A DNA stretch of 64,000 nt from an uncultured Tenacibaculum sp. (GTDB lineage: Bacteria > Bacteroidota > Bacteroidia > Flavobacteriales > Flavobacteriaceae): positions 62,001 through 126,000 of the forward strand of contig NZ_CANNBW010000003.1 in assembly GCF_947502995.1 (NCBI RefSeq). The letters are read 5' to 3'. Numbering within the stretch: position 1 is the first letter of the stretch; the number at the start of each line of letters is the position of its first letter. This document shows, piece after piece, positions 1 to 7,755 of the stretch. Made by a program: the position numbers and the translations under genes. The notes beneath the pieces are model-generated. The model was not told the origin of the DNA, did not search any database, and worked only from the letters and a program-made list of their open reading frames with translations.

Positions 1-32
1 TTAAGTTATAAAGTTATACTCTTAGAATAGTT

Positions 33-40
33 TATATTTG
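33..40 (+). promoter_or_regulatory. Candidate -7 promoter box of the sensor kinase gene
   Basis: TATATTTG matches the Bacteroidota -7 consensus TAnnTTTG. It ends four bases before the ATG at 45, so if it is used the transcript would be essentially leaderless. The -33 element would lie close to the window edge and is not clear. Confidence 0.4.
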
Positions 41-44
41 ACTA

Positions 45-1202
45 ATGGGTTTTCTTAAAAATATCTTCTGGATAAAACGATTTATAATATTCATTTGTTT
101 TGCTATTGTTTCTTTGATTTTATGGAACACATATTCTTTCTTTAAAAAATTTAAAACAGATGAAAGGGTTAAAATGGAATTGTTTGCCATGTCTATTGAA
201 AGATTTGGAAACACTGCTGATTTAGATGCTGACATGAGTTTAGAACTTAAAGCTTCTGACAACATGAATATTCCATGTATTTTAACAAGTTCTAATGGTA
301 CTATTAGAGAGCACCATAATTTAGATCCTAAAAGATCTTCTGATATTTTATATCTGACAGATCAGTTAAGAACTATGAAAAATCAGAATAAACCTATAGA
401 AATAAATTACCTCGGTAGAAGAGAGTACATTTATTATAGAAACTCTGATTTACTTACTAAACTAACCTATTACCCTATTGCTCTAATTTTAATTTTAGGC
501 CTTTTTTTAGCTGTAATTTATTTGTTTTTTAACTCTAGCAAAATTGCTGAACAGAATAAATTATGGACAGGAATGGCTAAAGAAACTGCACATCAAATAG
601 GAACACCTTTGTCTTCTCTTTTAGGTTGGGTGACTATTCTTAGAGAAGAAAATATTGATCAAGATTATGTAGATGAAATTGAAAATGACGTTCAGAGATT
701 AAGTACCATAGCAAATCGTTTTTCAAAAATTGGATCTCTTCCTAAACTTGAAACTGAAAATATAGTTAGTATCACAAAAAACACTTTTGATTATTTAGAA
801 TCAAGAAGCCCGAAACAAACTTCTTTTACTTTTAATTCTACCGATGAAAATATTCAAACGAATTTGAATAATGAATTGTATGGTTGGGTTATCGAGAATT
901 TAATTAAAAATGCTATTGATGCAATGGAAGGAAAAGGAAGTATAGATCTAACGATTAAAAACACCGAAGATCATATTAAAATATTAATTTCAGATACTGG
1001 AAAAGGAATTCCAAAATCGAAATTTCATGTAGTATTTAAACCAGGTTTCACCTCTAAGAAAAGAGGTTGGGGATTAGGACTTTCTCTCTCAAAACGTATT
1101 ATTGAAGATTATCACAAAGGGAAAATATTTGTTCAAAAATCTGAATTAGGAAAAGGCACAACTTTTGAAATTCAACTCAACAAAGTAGCAACCAATTCCT
1201 AA
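45..1202 (+). CDS. Membrane sensor histidine kinase
   Basis: Two-component sensor that autophosphorylates on histidine and passes phosphate to a response regulator. Two membrane segments (about residues 11-32 and 140-162) flank a roughly 105-residue extracytoplasmic sensor region that I do not recognise. The dimerisation box contains His183 in the context AKETAHQIGTPLSSL. The ATPase domain shows the N box around Asn285-Asn289 (NLIKNAIDAM), the G1 box DTGKGIP and the G2 region GWGLGLSLSKRI near residue 341. At 385 residues it is a compact kinase with no HAMP or PAS domain that I can see. No response regulator gene lies next to it inside the window; a partner could lie left of position 1. The ATG at 45 is kept because the first membrane segment would be lost with any later start. 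Confidence 0.85.
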   Translation: MGFLKNIFWIKRFIIFICFAIVSLILWNTYSFFKKFKTDERVKMELFAMSIERFGNTADLDADMSLELKASDNMNIPCILTSSNGTIREHHNLDPKRSSDILYLTDQLRTMKNQNKPIEINYLGRREYIYYRNSDLLTKLTYYPIALILILGLFLAVIYLFFNSSKIAEQNKLWTGMAKETAHQIGTPLSSLLGWVTILREENIDQDYVDEIENDVQRLSTIANRFSKIGSLPKLETENIVSITKNTFDYLESRSPKQTSFTFNSTDENIQTNLNNELYGWVIENLIKNAIDAMEGKGSIDLTIKNTEDHIKILISDTGKGIPKSKFHVVFKPGFTSKKRGWGLGLSLSKRIIEDYHKGKIFVQKSELGKGTTFEIQLNKVATNS

Positions 1203-1217
1203 ATTAGATTTTAATTT

Positions 1218-1610
1218 TTATTCAAAATTATTAGCAATATTTTCTGCTAGTGAAATAAACTCTTCTTGAGATAACTTTTCCTTCTTTATAAATTGAATAT
1301 CTTCCATTGCTTGTAAAGGCACTAAATGTACATGTACGTGTGGTACTTCTAAACCAATTACACTCATACCAATTCGCTCACATGATATTGTTTTTTCTAA
1401 AGCCTTAGCAACTCTATAACTAAAGTTCATTAAGTCTGTATATTCTTCTGGAGATAAATCAAAGATTTTATTTTTCTCTTTTTTAGGAATCACTAATGTG
1501 TGCCCTTTAGCATTTGGATTGATATCTAAAAAAGCAAAATGCTTTTCATCTTCTGCTATTTTATATGAAGGAATTTCTCCTTGAACTATTTTTGTAAATA
1601 TTGAAGCCAT
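1218..1610 (-). CDS. HIT family nucleotide-binding hydrolase
   Basis: Histidine-triad hydrolase or transferase acting on nucleotide phosphoramidates or similar alpha-phosphate bonds. The signature is H91-V-H93-V-H95-L-V, with the central histidine as the expected nucleophile. The length of 130 residues is normal for the Hint branch, and the N-terminal FTKIVQGEIPSYKI segment is typical of it. It is read on the minus strand downstream of greA, with a terminator hairpin in between, so it probably has its own promoter. The physiological substrate cannot be told from sequence. Confidence 0.9.
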   Translation of the reverse strand: MASIFTKIVQGEIPSYKIAEDEKHFAFLDINPNAKGHTLVIPKKEKNKIFDLSPEEYTDLMNFSYRVAKALEKTISCERIGMSVIGLEVPHVHVHLVPLQAMEDIQFIKKEKLSQEEFISLAENIANNFE

Positions 1611-1642
1611 TTTAATTTTAAATTAATCTGTTTGGTAAAAAT

Positions 1643-1677
1643 AAAAAAATCGGATTTAGACCATATCTAAACCCGAT
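1643..1677 (-). terminator. Intrinsic terminator after greA
   Basis: On the minus strand a 12-bp stem (ATCGGGTTTAGA with TCTAAATCCGAT, one G-T pair) has a five-base loop and is followed by a run of T. It lies just after the greA stop codon. Confidence 0.8.
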
Positions 1678-1702
1678 GAATATTTTTTGTAGTTAAAAGT
1701 GG

Positions 1703-2176
1703 TTATCGAGAAATATCTAATATTTCAAACTTCATTAATCCGTTTGGAACCTGAATTTCAGTTATATCTCCAACTTTATTACCTAATAACCCTTTACCAA
1801 TTGGCGAATTAACAGATAATTTACCATTACGAACATCACTTTCACTATCTGCTACTAAAGTATATGTAAACTCCATTCCGTTAGTAGTATTTTTTAACTT
1901 TACTATAGAATGGATTAGAACTTTAGATGTATCTAATTGACTTTCATCTAAAATCCTTGCATTAGCAACTACATTCTTTAATTTAGCTATTTTAGTTTCT
2001 AGTAGCGATTGTTCTTCTTTAGCTGCATGATATTCTGCATTCTCACTTAAATCACCTTTATCACGTGCATCAGCAATTTCTTGAGAAACTCTTGGTCGCT
2101 CAACTTGCTCTAAATGCGCTAATTCATCCTTTAGCTTTTTTAAGCCTTCAGGACTATAATATGAAACTTCACTCAT
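1703..2176 (-). CDS. greA: Transcription elongation factor GreA
   Basis: Rescues backtracked RNA polymerase by stimulating cleavage of the extruded transcript 3' end. The 157-residue length and two-part layout match GreA: an N-terminal antiparallel coiled coil (about 1-77) and a C-terminal FKBP-like domain (about 85-157, with SPIGKGLLGNKVGD). The acidic tip residues that reach the polymerase active site are present as Asp42 and Glu45 in GDLSENAEYH. It is a single gene, divergent from the Rieske-like lipoprotein gene, with its own promoter candidate upstream and a terminator downstream. Confidence 0.96.
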   Translation of the reverse strand: MSEVSYYSPEGLKKLKDELAHLEQVERPRVSQEIADARDKGDLSENAEYHAAKEEQSLLETKIAKLKNVVANARILDESQLDTSKVLIHSIVKLKNTTNGMEFTYTLVADSESDVRNGKLSVNSPIGKGLLGNKVGDITEIQVPNGLMKFEILDISR

Positions 2177-2225
2177 AACTCTAAAATTTAAAAAATCCCA
2201 GTCCGTTAGGAATGAGATCGTCTAA

Positions 2226-2233
2226 CAAATGTA
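2226..2233 (-). promoter_or_regulatory. Candidate -7 promoter box of greA
   Basis: Read on the minus strand this is TACATTTG, a full match to TAnnTTTG, about 50 bases upstream of the greA ATG. No convincing -33 TTG lies at the usual distance. Confidence 0.45.
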
Positions 2234-2282
2234 CAAAATATTTGTAAATTAGCCGCGTTAGCATATAAACAAAGATATTCTT

Positions 2283-2690
2283 ATGAAGAAAATTATTATT
2301 ATCCTATTCGCTGTTCTTTTATACAACTGTACTGATACAGATGATAATAACAATTGTTTTCTTGGTGTAGTTTTAAACGAAACGATAAATTTATCGAATC
2401 CTCAATTCATAAACATTCAAGTTCCGGGTGGTCACACTATTGCTAATATTGGTGGACGAAACTTAATTATTATTAGAAATAACACAAGTAGTTTTAAAGT
2501 TTTCGATTTACAATGTCCTGAACGTAATTGTACTTCTCCAATGACTTTTGACGGTTTAAAATTAATCTGTTCTTGTAGTGGTAAAGAATATAATTCTTTA
2601 AACGGTTCTCCTATAGATGGTGAAGGTTGTTTCGCACTAGAATATAATGTAATTCAAGTAAGCAATACTGCACTGCAAATAAGCAGATAA
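2283..2690 (+). CDS. Rieske-fold-like lipoprotein lacking the histidine ligands
   Basis: A 135-residue exported protein with a signal peptide ending at a probable lipobox cysteine (Cys16, LLYNC). The C-terminal half follows the Rieske [2Fe-2S] pattern: Cys78-x4-Cys83, then Cys96-x-Cys98 followed by Gly, with a later NGSP-like loop. In true Rieske proteins the motifs are C-x-H-x2-C and C-x-C-H. Here the first histidine is Glu80 and the second is Ser99. All four cysteines of the bc1-type pattern therefore remain while both histidine ligands are absent. I infer a structural relative that either binds metal differently or does not bind a cluster. It is located upstream of purK, with no obvious functional link. 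Confidence 0.7.
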   Translation: MKKIIIILFAVLLYNCTDTDDNNNCFLGVVLNETINLSNPQFINIQVPGGHTIANIGGRNLIIIRNNTSSFKVFDLQCPERNCTSPMTFDGLKLICSCSGKEYNSLNGSPIDGEGCFALEYNVIQVSNTALQISR

Positions 2691-2720
2691 AAATAATTTT
2701 ATCACCCAATTTAAGATTAG

Positions 2721-2728
2721 TACTTTTG
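2721..2728 (+). promoter_or_regulatory. -7 promoter box of the purK-purE operon
   Basis: TACTTTTG is an exact TAnnTTTG match. It covers the in-frame TTG at 2726, so that TTG cannot be the purK start codon if this promoter is used. Transcription would begin near 2734, leaving about 19 bases of leader before the GTG at 2753. Confidence 0.6.
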
Positions 2729-2752
2729 TGGCAACAACACAAAAAAATAATC

Positions 2753-3910
2753 GTGCAAAACTATTTTTCTTCTCACTTTAAATTAGGTGTATTAGGAGGC
2801 GGACAGTTAGGTAGAATGTTATTATCTGAAACTCAAAAGTTAGATATTCATACTGTTATCTTAGATAAATCTGCAGATGCTCCTTGCGCACAAATATGTA
2901 ACGAATTTCATCAAGGTGATTTATTAGATTTTGATACTGTTTATAATTTCGGTAAAAAAGTAGACTTACTTACTATAGAAATTGAAAACGTAAATATCGA
3001 TGCCTTAGATAAATTAGAGAGTGAAGGGTTAACCATATATCCTAAGCCAAGTAACTTAAGAATTATTCAAAACAAAGCTCAGCAAAAAAAGTTTTATAAG
3101 GAAAATCAAATTCCTACTGCTGATTTTAATCATTATGCTTTTGTTGATGAGTTAAAGCATTCTTATGAAAATGGATTGGTAACATTTCCTTTTGTTTGGA
3201 AATCTGCCCGATTTGGTTATGATGGAAACGGAGTAAAAGTAGTTAAAAACTATAGTGATTTAGAAACGTTACCAGAAGGTGAATGTATAGCTGAACAAAT
3301 GATTCCTTTTAAAAATGAATTAGCAGTTATTGTTGCTAGAAATCCAAAAGGTGACTTGGTAACCTATCCTGTAGTTGAAATGGAATTTCACCCAGAAGCA
3401 AATCAAGTAGAATATGTGATCTGTCCAGCAAGAATAGATAAAACTGTAGCTGAAAAAGCCAGAGAAGTGGCTTTAAAAGTTGCTGATGCTTTTGATTTTG
3501 TTGGTTTATTAGCTGTTGAAATGTTTCAAACACAAGATGATGAAATTTTAGTAAATGAAGTTGCCCCAAGAACTCATAATTCTGGTCATTATAGTATTGA
3601 AGCAAGTTATACTAGTCAGTTTGAACAACATTTACGTAGTATACTAGATTTCCCTCTAGGAAATACAGATAGTAAATTAGCTGGAATTATGGTAAACTTA
3701 GTTGGAGCTGAAGGTCATACTGGTGAAGTGATTTATGAAAACATTCAAGAAATCATGAATATTGATGGAGTAACTCCACACTTGTATGGTAAGAAAATCA
3801 CAAAACCTTTCCGTAAAATGGGGCATGTTACTATTGTAAATCAAGATGTAAATAAAGCCAGAGAAGTAGCTCAAAAAGTAAAAGAAACTGTACGAGTTAT
3901 TTCAAAATAA
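2753..3910 (+). CDS. purK: 5-(carboxyamino)imidazole ribonucleotide synthase
   Basis: ATP-grasp enzyme of purine synthesis that carboxylates AIR with bicarbonate and ATP to give N5-CAIR, the substrate of PurE encoded just downstream. The N-terminal domain starts with LGVLGGGQLGRML. The ATP-grasp core includes VWKSARFGYDGNGVKVV and the metal-binding segment NEVAPRTHNSGHY. The open frame continues upstream to a TTG at 2726, but that codon lies inside a promoter box. I therefore place the start at GTG 2753, giving a 386-residue protein beginning (V)QNYFSSHFKLGVLGG. There are 58 bases between purK and purE, consistent with one transcript. Confidence 0.93.
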   Translation: MQNYFSSHFKLGVLGGGQLGRMLLSETQKLDIHTVILDKSADAPCAQICNEFHQGDLLDFDTVYNFGKKVDLLTIEIENVNIDALDKLESEGLTIYPKPSNLRIIQNKAQQKKFYKENQIPTADFNHYAFVDELKHSYENGLVTFPFVWKSARFGYDGNGVKVVKNYSDLETLPEGECIAEQMIPFKNELAVIVARNPKGDLVTYPVVEMEFHPEANQVEYVICPARIDKTVAEKAREVALKVADAFDFVGLLAVEMFQTQDDEILVNEVAPRTHNSGHYSIEASYTSQFEQHLRSILDFPLGNTDSKLAGIMVNLVGAEGHTGEVIYENIQEIMNIDGVTPHLYGKKITKPFRKMGHVTIVNQDVNKAREVAQKVKETVRVISK

Positions 3911-3968
3911 GAATTAGTAAACAAAACTTTAAAAAGTTCTAAAAGAACTTGAACAACAACATAAAATT

Positions 3969-4448
3969 ATGGTAGGAATTATAATGGGAAGTGATTCGGA
4001 TCTTCCAATCATGCAAGATGCAATTGATGTATTAGAAAGTATGGATATTCAAATAGAGGTAGATATTGTTTCTGCTCATAGAACTCCAGAAAAACTATTC
4101 GATTACGCTACGAATGCTCACAAAAGAGGAGTACAAGTAATTATTGCTGGTGCTGGTGGAGCGGCTCACTTACCTGGAATGGTAGCAAGTATGAGTCCTT
4201 TACCTGTTATTGGAGTTCCTGTAAAAAGTAGAAACTCAATTGATGGATGGGATTCTGTTTTGTCTATTTTACAAATGCCTGGTGGTGTGCCTGTTGCAAC
4301 AGTCGCTTTAGATGGAGCAAAAAATGCAGGTATTTTAGCTGCACAAATTATAGGAGCATCAGATAAATGTGTTTTAGATAAAATAATCGCTTACAAAGAA
4401 GGCTTAAAACTAAAAGTTGAAAAAGCTTCTGAGCGAGTTAAGAAATAA
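3969..4448 (+). CDS. purE: N5-carboxyaminoimidazole ribonucleotide mutase
   Basis: Converts N5-CAIR to CAIR in the purine pathway, completing the two-step bacterial route begun by PurK. The family signatures GSDSDLP (near residue 7), SAHRTPE and AGAGGAAHLPGM are intact, and the 159-residue length is normal for class I PurE, which forms an octamer. It is the last gene of the purK-purE unit and ends at a perfect palindromic terminator. Confidence 0.96.
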   Translation: MVGIIMGSDSDLPIMQDAIDVLESMDIQIEVDIVSAHRTPEKLFDYATNAHKRGVQVIIAGAGGAAHLPGMVASMSPLPVIGVPVKSRNSIDGWDSVLSILQMPGGVPVATVALDGAKNAGILAAQIIGASDKCVLDKIIAYKEGLKLKVEKASERVKK

Positions 4449-4450
4449 AT

Positions 4451-4480
4451 AAAAACGCAAGCTAATTAGCTTGCGTTTGT
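4451..4480. terminator. Bidirectional terminator between purE and a convergent lipoprotein gene
   Basis: Positions 4453-4478 form a perfect palindrome of two 13-base arms (AAACGCAAGCTAA and its complement) with A-rich and T-rich flanks, so it can end transcripts from both sides. Confidence 0.85.
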
Positions 4481-4482
4481 TA

Positions 4483-5319
4483 TTACATTCCTATGTAATT
4501 ATTTCCTTTGCCATCCTTTTGATTAGGAACATCTGATGTTAATACTACATCATCAACCCATACGCTCTGGGTTTTTGGTGCTCCTCCGTTCCAGTATGTA
4601 AAAATTAAACTTCTACCTACTTTAGCTGTATCAAATTTTAATGTTTTTAAATGCGTGATTTCTTGTAGTAATTCTCCATTTTTCCAAAACCTTACGATTC
4701 CCTCTCCTCCTTCATCTTTAGATTTAGAATGAAATCTTATGTAAAACTCATACGTTTCCCACTCATTAAATTTTGGTAAATGTTCTGGAGCACCAATATT
4801 AACCCACTGCTGCCTTCCTTCATAGATATACTTAAAAGGATTATCTGAACCTTTCATATCAACATACACATCATTATACCCAATATTATCCCCATTACTA
4901 GTTTCTGAATGAACTCTCAAAAACTTCAATCTATTTCCCTCACCATAAGAATAATAATCGAATCCTTCGGGAAACAATATTCGAATTCTAAACCATAATT
5001 CATCTCCTTCTAGTAACTTTTCTGGATGTGGAATATATCCTCCCCAATAACCAAAACCTGTCTCTCCTTCTTCAATAGTCATTTTACAAGACATGCTTCC
5101 CTCAAAAACATGTTCATTATCATAAACACTGTTACCTTGAGCTGATAAATTTACTTTTTCTCCTAAAGTTCCGTTATTAAAATCTCTGCTCTCTGTCCAT
5201 TTTCTTTCTTCGGCAGTAGATCCTAGATCGTCATTAACTTCTATTGTAGTTTCGTTTTTATTACATGAAAACATTGCCAAGAATATCAAGATATAGTATA
5301 CAATACTGTTAGATCTCAT
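4483..5319 (-). CDS. Secreted lipoprotein with polysaccharide-lyase-like jelly roll
   Basis: A 278-residue lipoprotein: the signal peptide ends at Cys19 (LAMFSC). The rest reads as a concanavalin-A-like beta sandwich of the kind found in heparin-lyase-I-related polysaccharide lyases. Supporting segments are WFRIRILFPEGF, EWETYEFYIRFH, VRFWKNGELL and the closing YWNGGAP...VWVDDVVLTSD. I cannot assign a substrate or confirm catalytic residues, so it could equally be a glycan-binding protein. It lies convergent to purE and downstream of a leucine-rich-repeat lipoprotein on the same strand. Confidence 0.6.
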   Translation of the reverse strand: MRSNSIVYYILIFLAMFSCNKNETTIEVNDDLGSTAEERKWTESRDFNNGTLGEKVNLSAQGNSVYDNEHVFEGSMSCKMTIEEGETGFGYWGGYIPHPEKLLEGDELWFRIRILFPEGFDYYSYGEGNRLKFLRVHSETSNGDNIGYNDVYVDMKGSDNPFKYIYEGRQQWVNIGAPEHLPKFNEWETYEFYIRFHSKSKDEGGEGIVRFWKNGELLQEITHLKTLKFDTAKVGRSLIFTYWNGGAPKTQSVWVDDVVLTSDVPNQKDGKGNNYIGM

Positions 5320-5376
5320 AAAATTTTATTTTGATTTGAAATATAAATAACTACTAAATAAAGTAAATATTACTTT

Positions 5377-6915
5377 CTACATACATTCGTCTTCAAAGTC
5401 TTTAATAATTGCTATTCCTTGACCATTAGTCATTGTCATATCACAAATTACTTGTGGAATTACTGTTAGGGGATTATTTATAACATCAAGTATCATCAGA
5501 TTAGTAATATTTGAAATTTCTACAGGTAACTCTTGTAAATTGTTATTACGAACATCCAAACTAAATAAACTAGATAAATTACCTATCTCACTTGGCAATT
5601 CTTCTAATGAGTTATTTTTTAATGACAAGCCTTTCAAAGCTCTTAAATTTCCTATTTCAACTGGTAAGCTGGTTAGCTTATTATCATTTAAAATTAGTAT
5701 TTCTAAACTTTCTAAACTACCAATTTCTGTAGGTAAGTTAACTAAAACTCTTCCTGAAATATTTAAGTGTTTTAATTTATTTAATGATGCTATACTTGAT
5801 GGTATTTCATAAATATTCACTGCTGCAATTATTAGTTTAGATACTCTACCGTCAGTAATAGTTACTCCATTCCAATTTTCCATTGTTGGAGCTTCTAAAT
5901 CCCAATCTAAATACGAAAATGACGTATTATATTGTTCATTAGCTCTATAAAATTCTTCTAAGAAAAGTCGATCTAACTCTAAAGGATTAAAGAAACTCAC
6001 ATGTACAATAAACTCTTTTTTTGAACCATCTTCAGCAGTAACTGTATAGTTCACAGGATTAGAAAAGTCTTGAGGTGTTCCACTTAAAGGAGTTACTTCA
6101 GCTTCATCAGACAATAGAATTTCTGGAGTTAAATTAGTAATATCTGTACCTTCAGGAACTTTTAATCTAATCTCATTTAGATCATTATCAATAGTTACTT
6201 TAAATGTTTTATCATCAATAGTAACATCAAACTTAACAACATTTTTAACACTTCTTAATCTTATTATTTTTACTGTATATTCTTTTTGAGTTTCACCGTT
6301 TTCAGAAGTTACCGTAAATACAACTTCACTTCTAAAGTCTATACCAGTATCGATTGTTGGTGAGATTGAAGCTCCTTCAGAAACTTTAATTGTTGGAATA
6401 ATATTTTGTAAATCTGCTAATTCTGATATGAATACTTTTACTTCTTCATTTTCAATTATAGCTTCGTAATTATCTGATAAGTCTGGGTTATTTCCCTTTA
6501 AAAAAGAAAAATTTAACATAACCGCTTCATTACTTGTATCTATTAATGTTACAACTACTGTATAACTTACATCTTCATGTCCGTCTTTCGAGAGAACATA
6601 ACTTACAGGAATAGAAAAATCTTGCTCTGTATTATTAGCTGGACTTATTCGAGCATCTTCTGAAACTTCTATAGTTGGTATTAATGAAGTTATATCAATA
6701 CTTGATGAAAAGGTTAAATGAATCTCTTTTTCGTCTTCTATTATTTCTCCCTGAATATCATTTGATAATGAAGCATTATTCGCTGCTAGAAACTGAAAAC
6801 TTAAAATTTGTAAGCCCTCTTTATCAGGATCTAGAGGTAACTTCTCATTATGTTCTGAGCATCTGAAAAATAATAGTAAAGAAAAAAAGGCTATTGCCAA
6901 ATTGAAAAATTTCAT
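5377..6915 (-). CDS. Lipoprotein with DUF5018-like beta repeats and leucine-rich repeats
   Basis: A surface or periplasmic lipoprotein of 512 residues when started at the ATG at 6915; the open frame runs 11 codons further, but the signal peptide (MKFFNLAIAFFSLLLFFRC, lipid on Cys19) begins at 6915. Three tandem beta-sandwich repeats of about 90 residues follow, each with a pattern like I.SF....N..L..D..G.I, P.I..S..A.ISP and DFS.PV.YTV....G. Near the C-terminus are about five leucine-rich repeats of roughly 23 residues (LP.EIGNL..L..L...NN.L). Such repeats normally mediate protein or glycan binding. No catalytic domain is visible. The neighbouring lyase-like lipoprotein suggests a cell-surface role. 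Confidence 0.75.
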   Translation of the reverse strand: MKFFNLAIAFFSLLLFFRCSEHNEKLPLDPDKEGLQILSFQFLAANNASLSNDIQGEIIEDEKEIHLTFSSSIDITSLIPTIEVSEDARISPANNTEQDFSIPVSYVLSKDGHEDVSYTVVVTLIDTSNEAVMLNFSFLKGNNPDLSDNYEAIIENEEVKVFISELADLQNIIPTIKVSEGASISPTIDTGIDFRSEVVFTVTSENGETQKEYTVKIIRLRSVKNVVKFDVTIDDKTFKVTIDNDLNEIRLKVPEGTDITNLTPEILLSDEAEVTPLSGTPQDFSNPVNYTVTAEDGSKKEFIVHVSFFNPLELDRLFLEEFYRANEQYNTSFSYLDWDLEAPTMENWNGVTITDGRVSKLIIAAVNIYEIPSSIASLNKLKHLNISGRVLVNLPTEIGSLESLEILILNDNKLTSLPVEIGNLRALKGLSLKNNSLEELPSEIGNLSSLFSLDVRNNNLQELPVEISNITNLMILDVINNPLTVIPQVICDMTMTNGQGIAIIKDFEDECM

Positions 6916-6999
6916 GATTGTTTTGTTTAAGTTTAAAAAACACGGCAAAACAAATTATTTCATACCAACGATAAGTTATGTACAGATAAGTATGAAATA

Positions 7000-7605
7000 T
7001 TAATTTTTAAAGTAATTATTTTTTTCTTTACTGTATTGTTGCGGATTCATTTTTAAATACCTGGCAATGTATTTATCAGGTGTATGTTGTAGAATGATTT
7101 TTGATCTTTTTACATTTTCATAAAAGAGTCTAAATCTTTCTGCTGCACTTCTGTATTGGAGTAAGTGCATTCTATTTTCTCTATCGAGTAATATATCTTC
7201 ATGAACCCTATATAAAAGCATTCCTACCTCATTGTGATCTTTCAAAATTTCTTCTATATGTTCTTTCTTTATACTTATTAATTCAACATCTGTAAGCGCT
7301 TCTTGAATTTCCAAAGACGGAGTTTTATTCACATAACTTGTTAAACTATTAAACCCTAATCCAGTTGGAGTTAAATTAGTTGTTACTTCTTTATCTACAT
7401 CTATAATATACTGATGAACAACTCCTTTTAATACGATATTTGAATATAACTCTATATCACCTTCTTTAAGAATACACTCTCCTTTCTTATATACTCGTTT
7501 AACACAAAAAGTCTTTATTGCATTAGAGAGTTTTTGACCTACAGGAAATGAATTATTTAAGAAATCACTAAAAACTTTAAAATCTTCATCTTCTATTTTT
7601 TGCAT
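7000..7605 (-). CDS. Crp/Fnr-family transcriptional regulator
   Basis: About 201 residues. The N-terminal half has the cyclic-nucleotide-binding beta-roll pattern (KKGECILKEGD, then VLKGVVHQYIID), although the cAMP-contacting residues of classical Crp are not evident. The C-terminal helix-turn-helix region is short (PDKYIARYLKMNPQQYSKEK) and somewhat degenerate, so DNA binding is inferred from family. The frame begins with a TTG at 7608, but the ATG at 7605 directly after it is the likelier start. It is transcribed away from the jelly-roll lipoprotein gene at 7756 and toward the LRR lipoprotein gene, so either could be a target. Confidence 0.75.
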   Translation of the reverse strand: MQKIEDEDFKVFSDFLNNSFPVGQKLSNAIKTFCVKRVYKKGECILKEGDIELYSNIVLKGVVHQYIIDVDKEVTTNLTPTGLGFNSLTSYVNKTPSLEIQEALTDVELISIKKEHIEEILKDHNEVGMLLYRVHEDILLDRENRMHLLQYRSAAERFRLFYENVKRSKIILQHTPDKYIARYLKMNPQQYSKEKNNYFKN

Positions 7606-7622
7606 CAAAATATTTTTACCGC

Positions 7623-7630
7623 CAAAAATA
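7623..7630 (-). promoter_or_regulatory. Candidate -7 promoter box of the Crp-type regulator
   Basis: Minus-strand TATTTTTG matches TAnnTTTG and sits 18 bases upstream of the ATG at 7605. The -33 region is weak. Confidence 0.45.
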
Positions 7631-7755
7631 TTTGTTAGTTTGAATATACTTACATCTAATTATGTTAAGTTATCTTTAAAACCTTTTTGTTTTAATTTTC
7701 TTATGTGTTTTTTTTAAAATATTGCACTTTAATAATCATCTTTTATTTCAAACTA

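Noticed and set aside
3336..3605. Minus-strand open frame of 89 codons inside purK
   Set aside because: It is antisense to a conserved gene, has low-complexity Leu/Gln-rich content and no upstream signal; a shadow frame.
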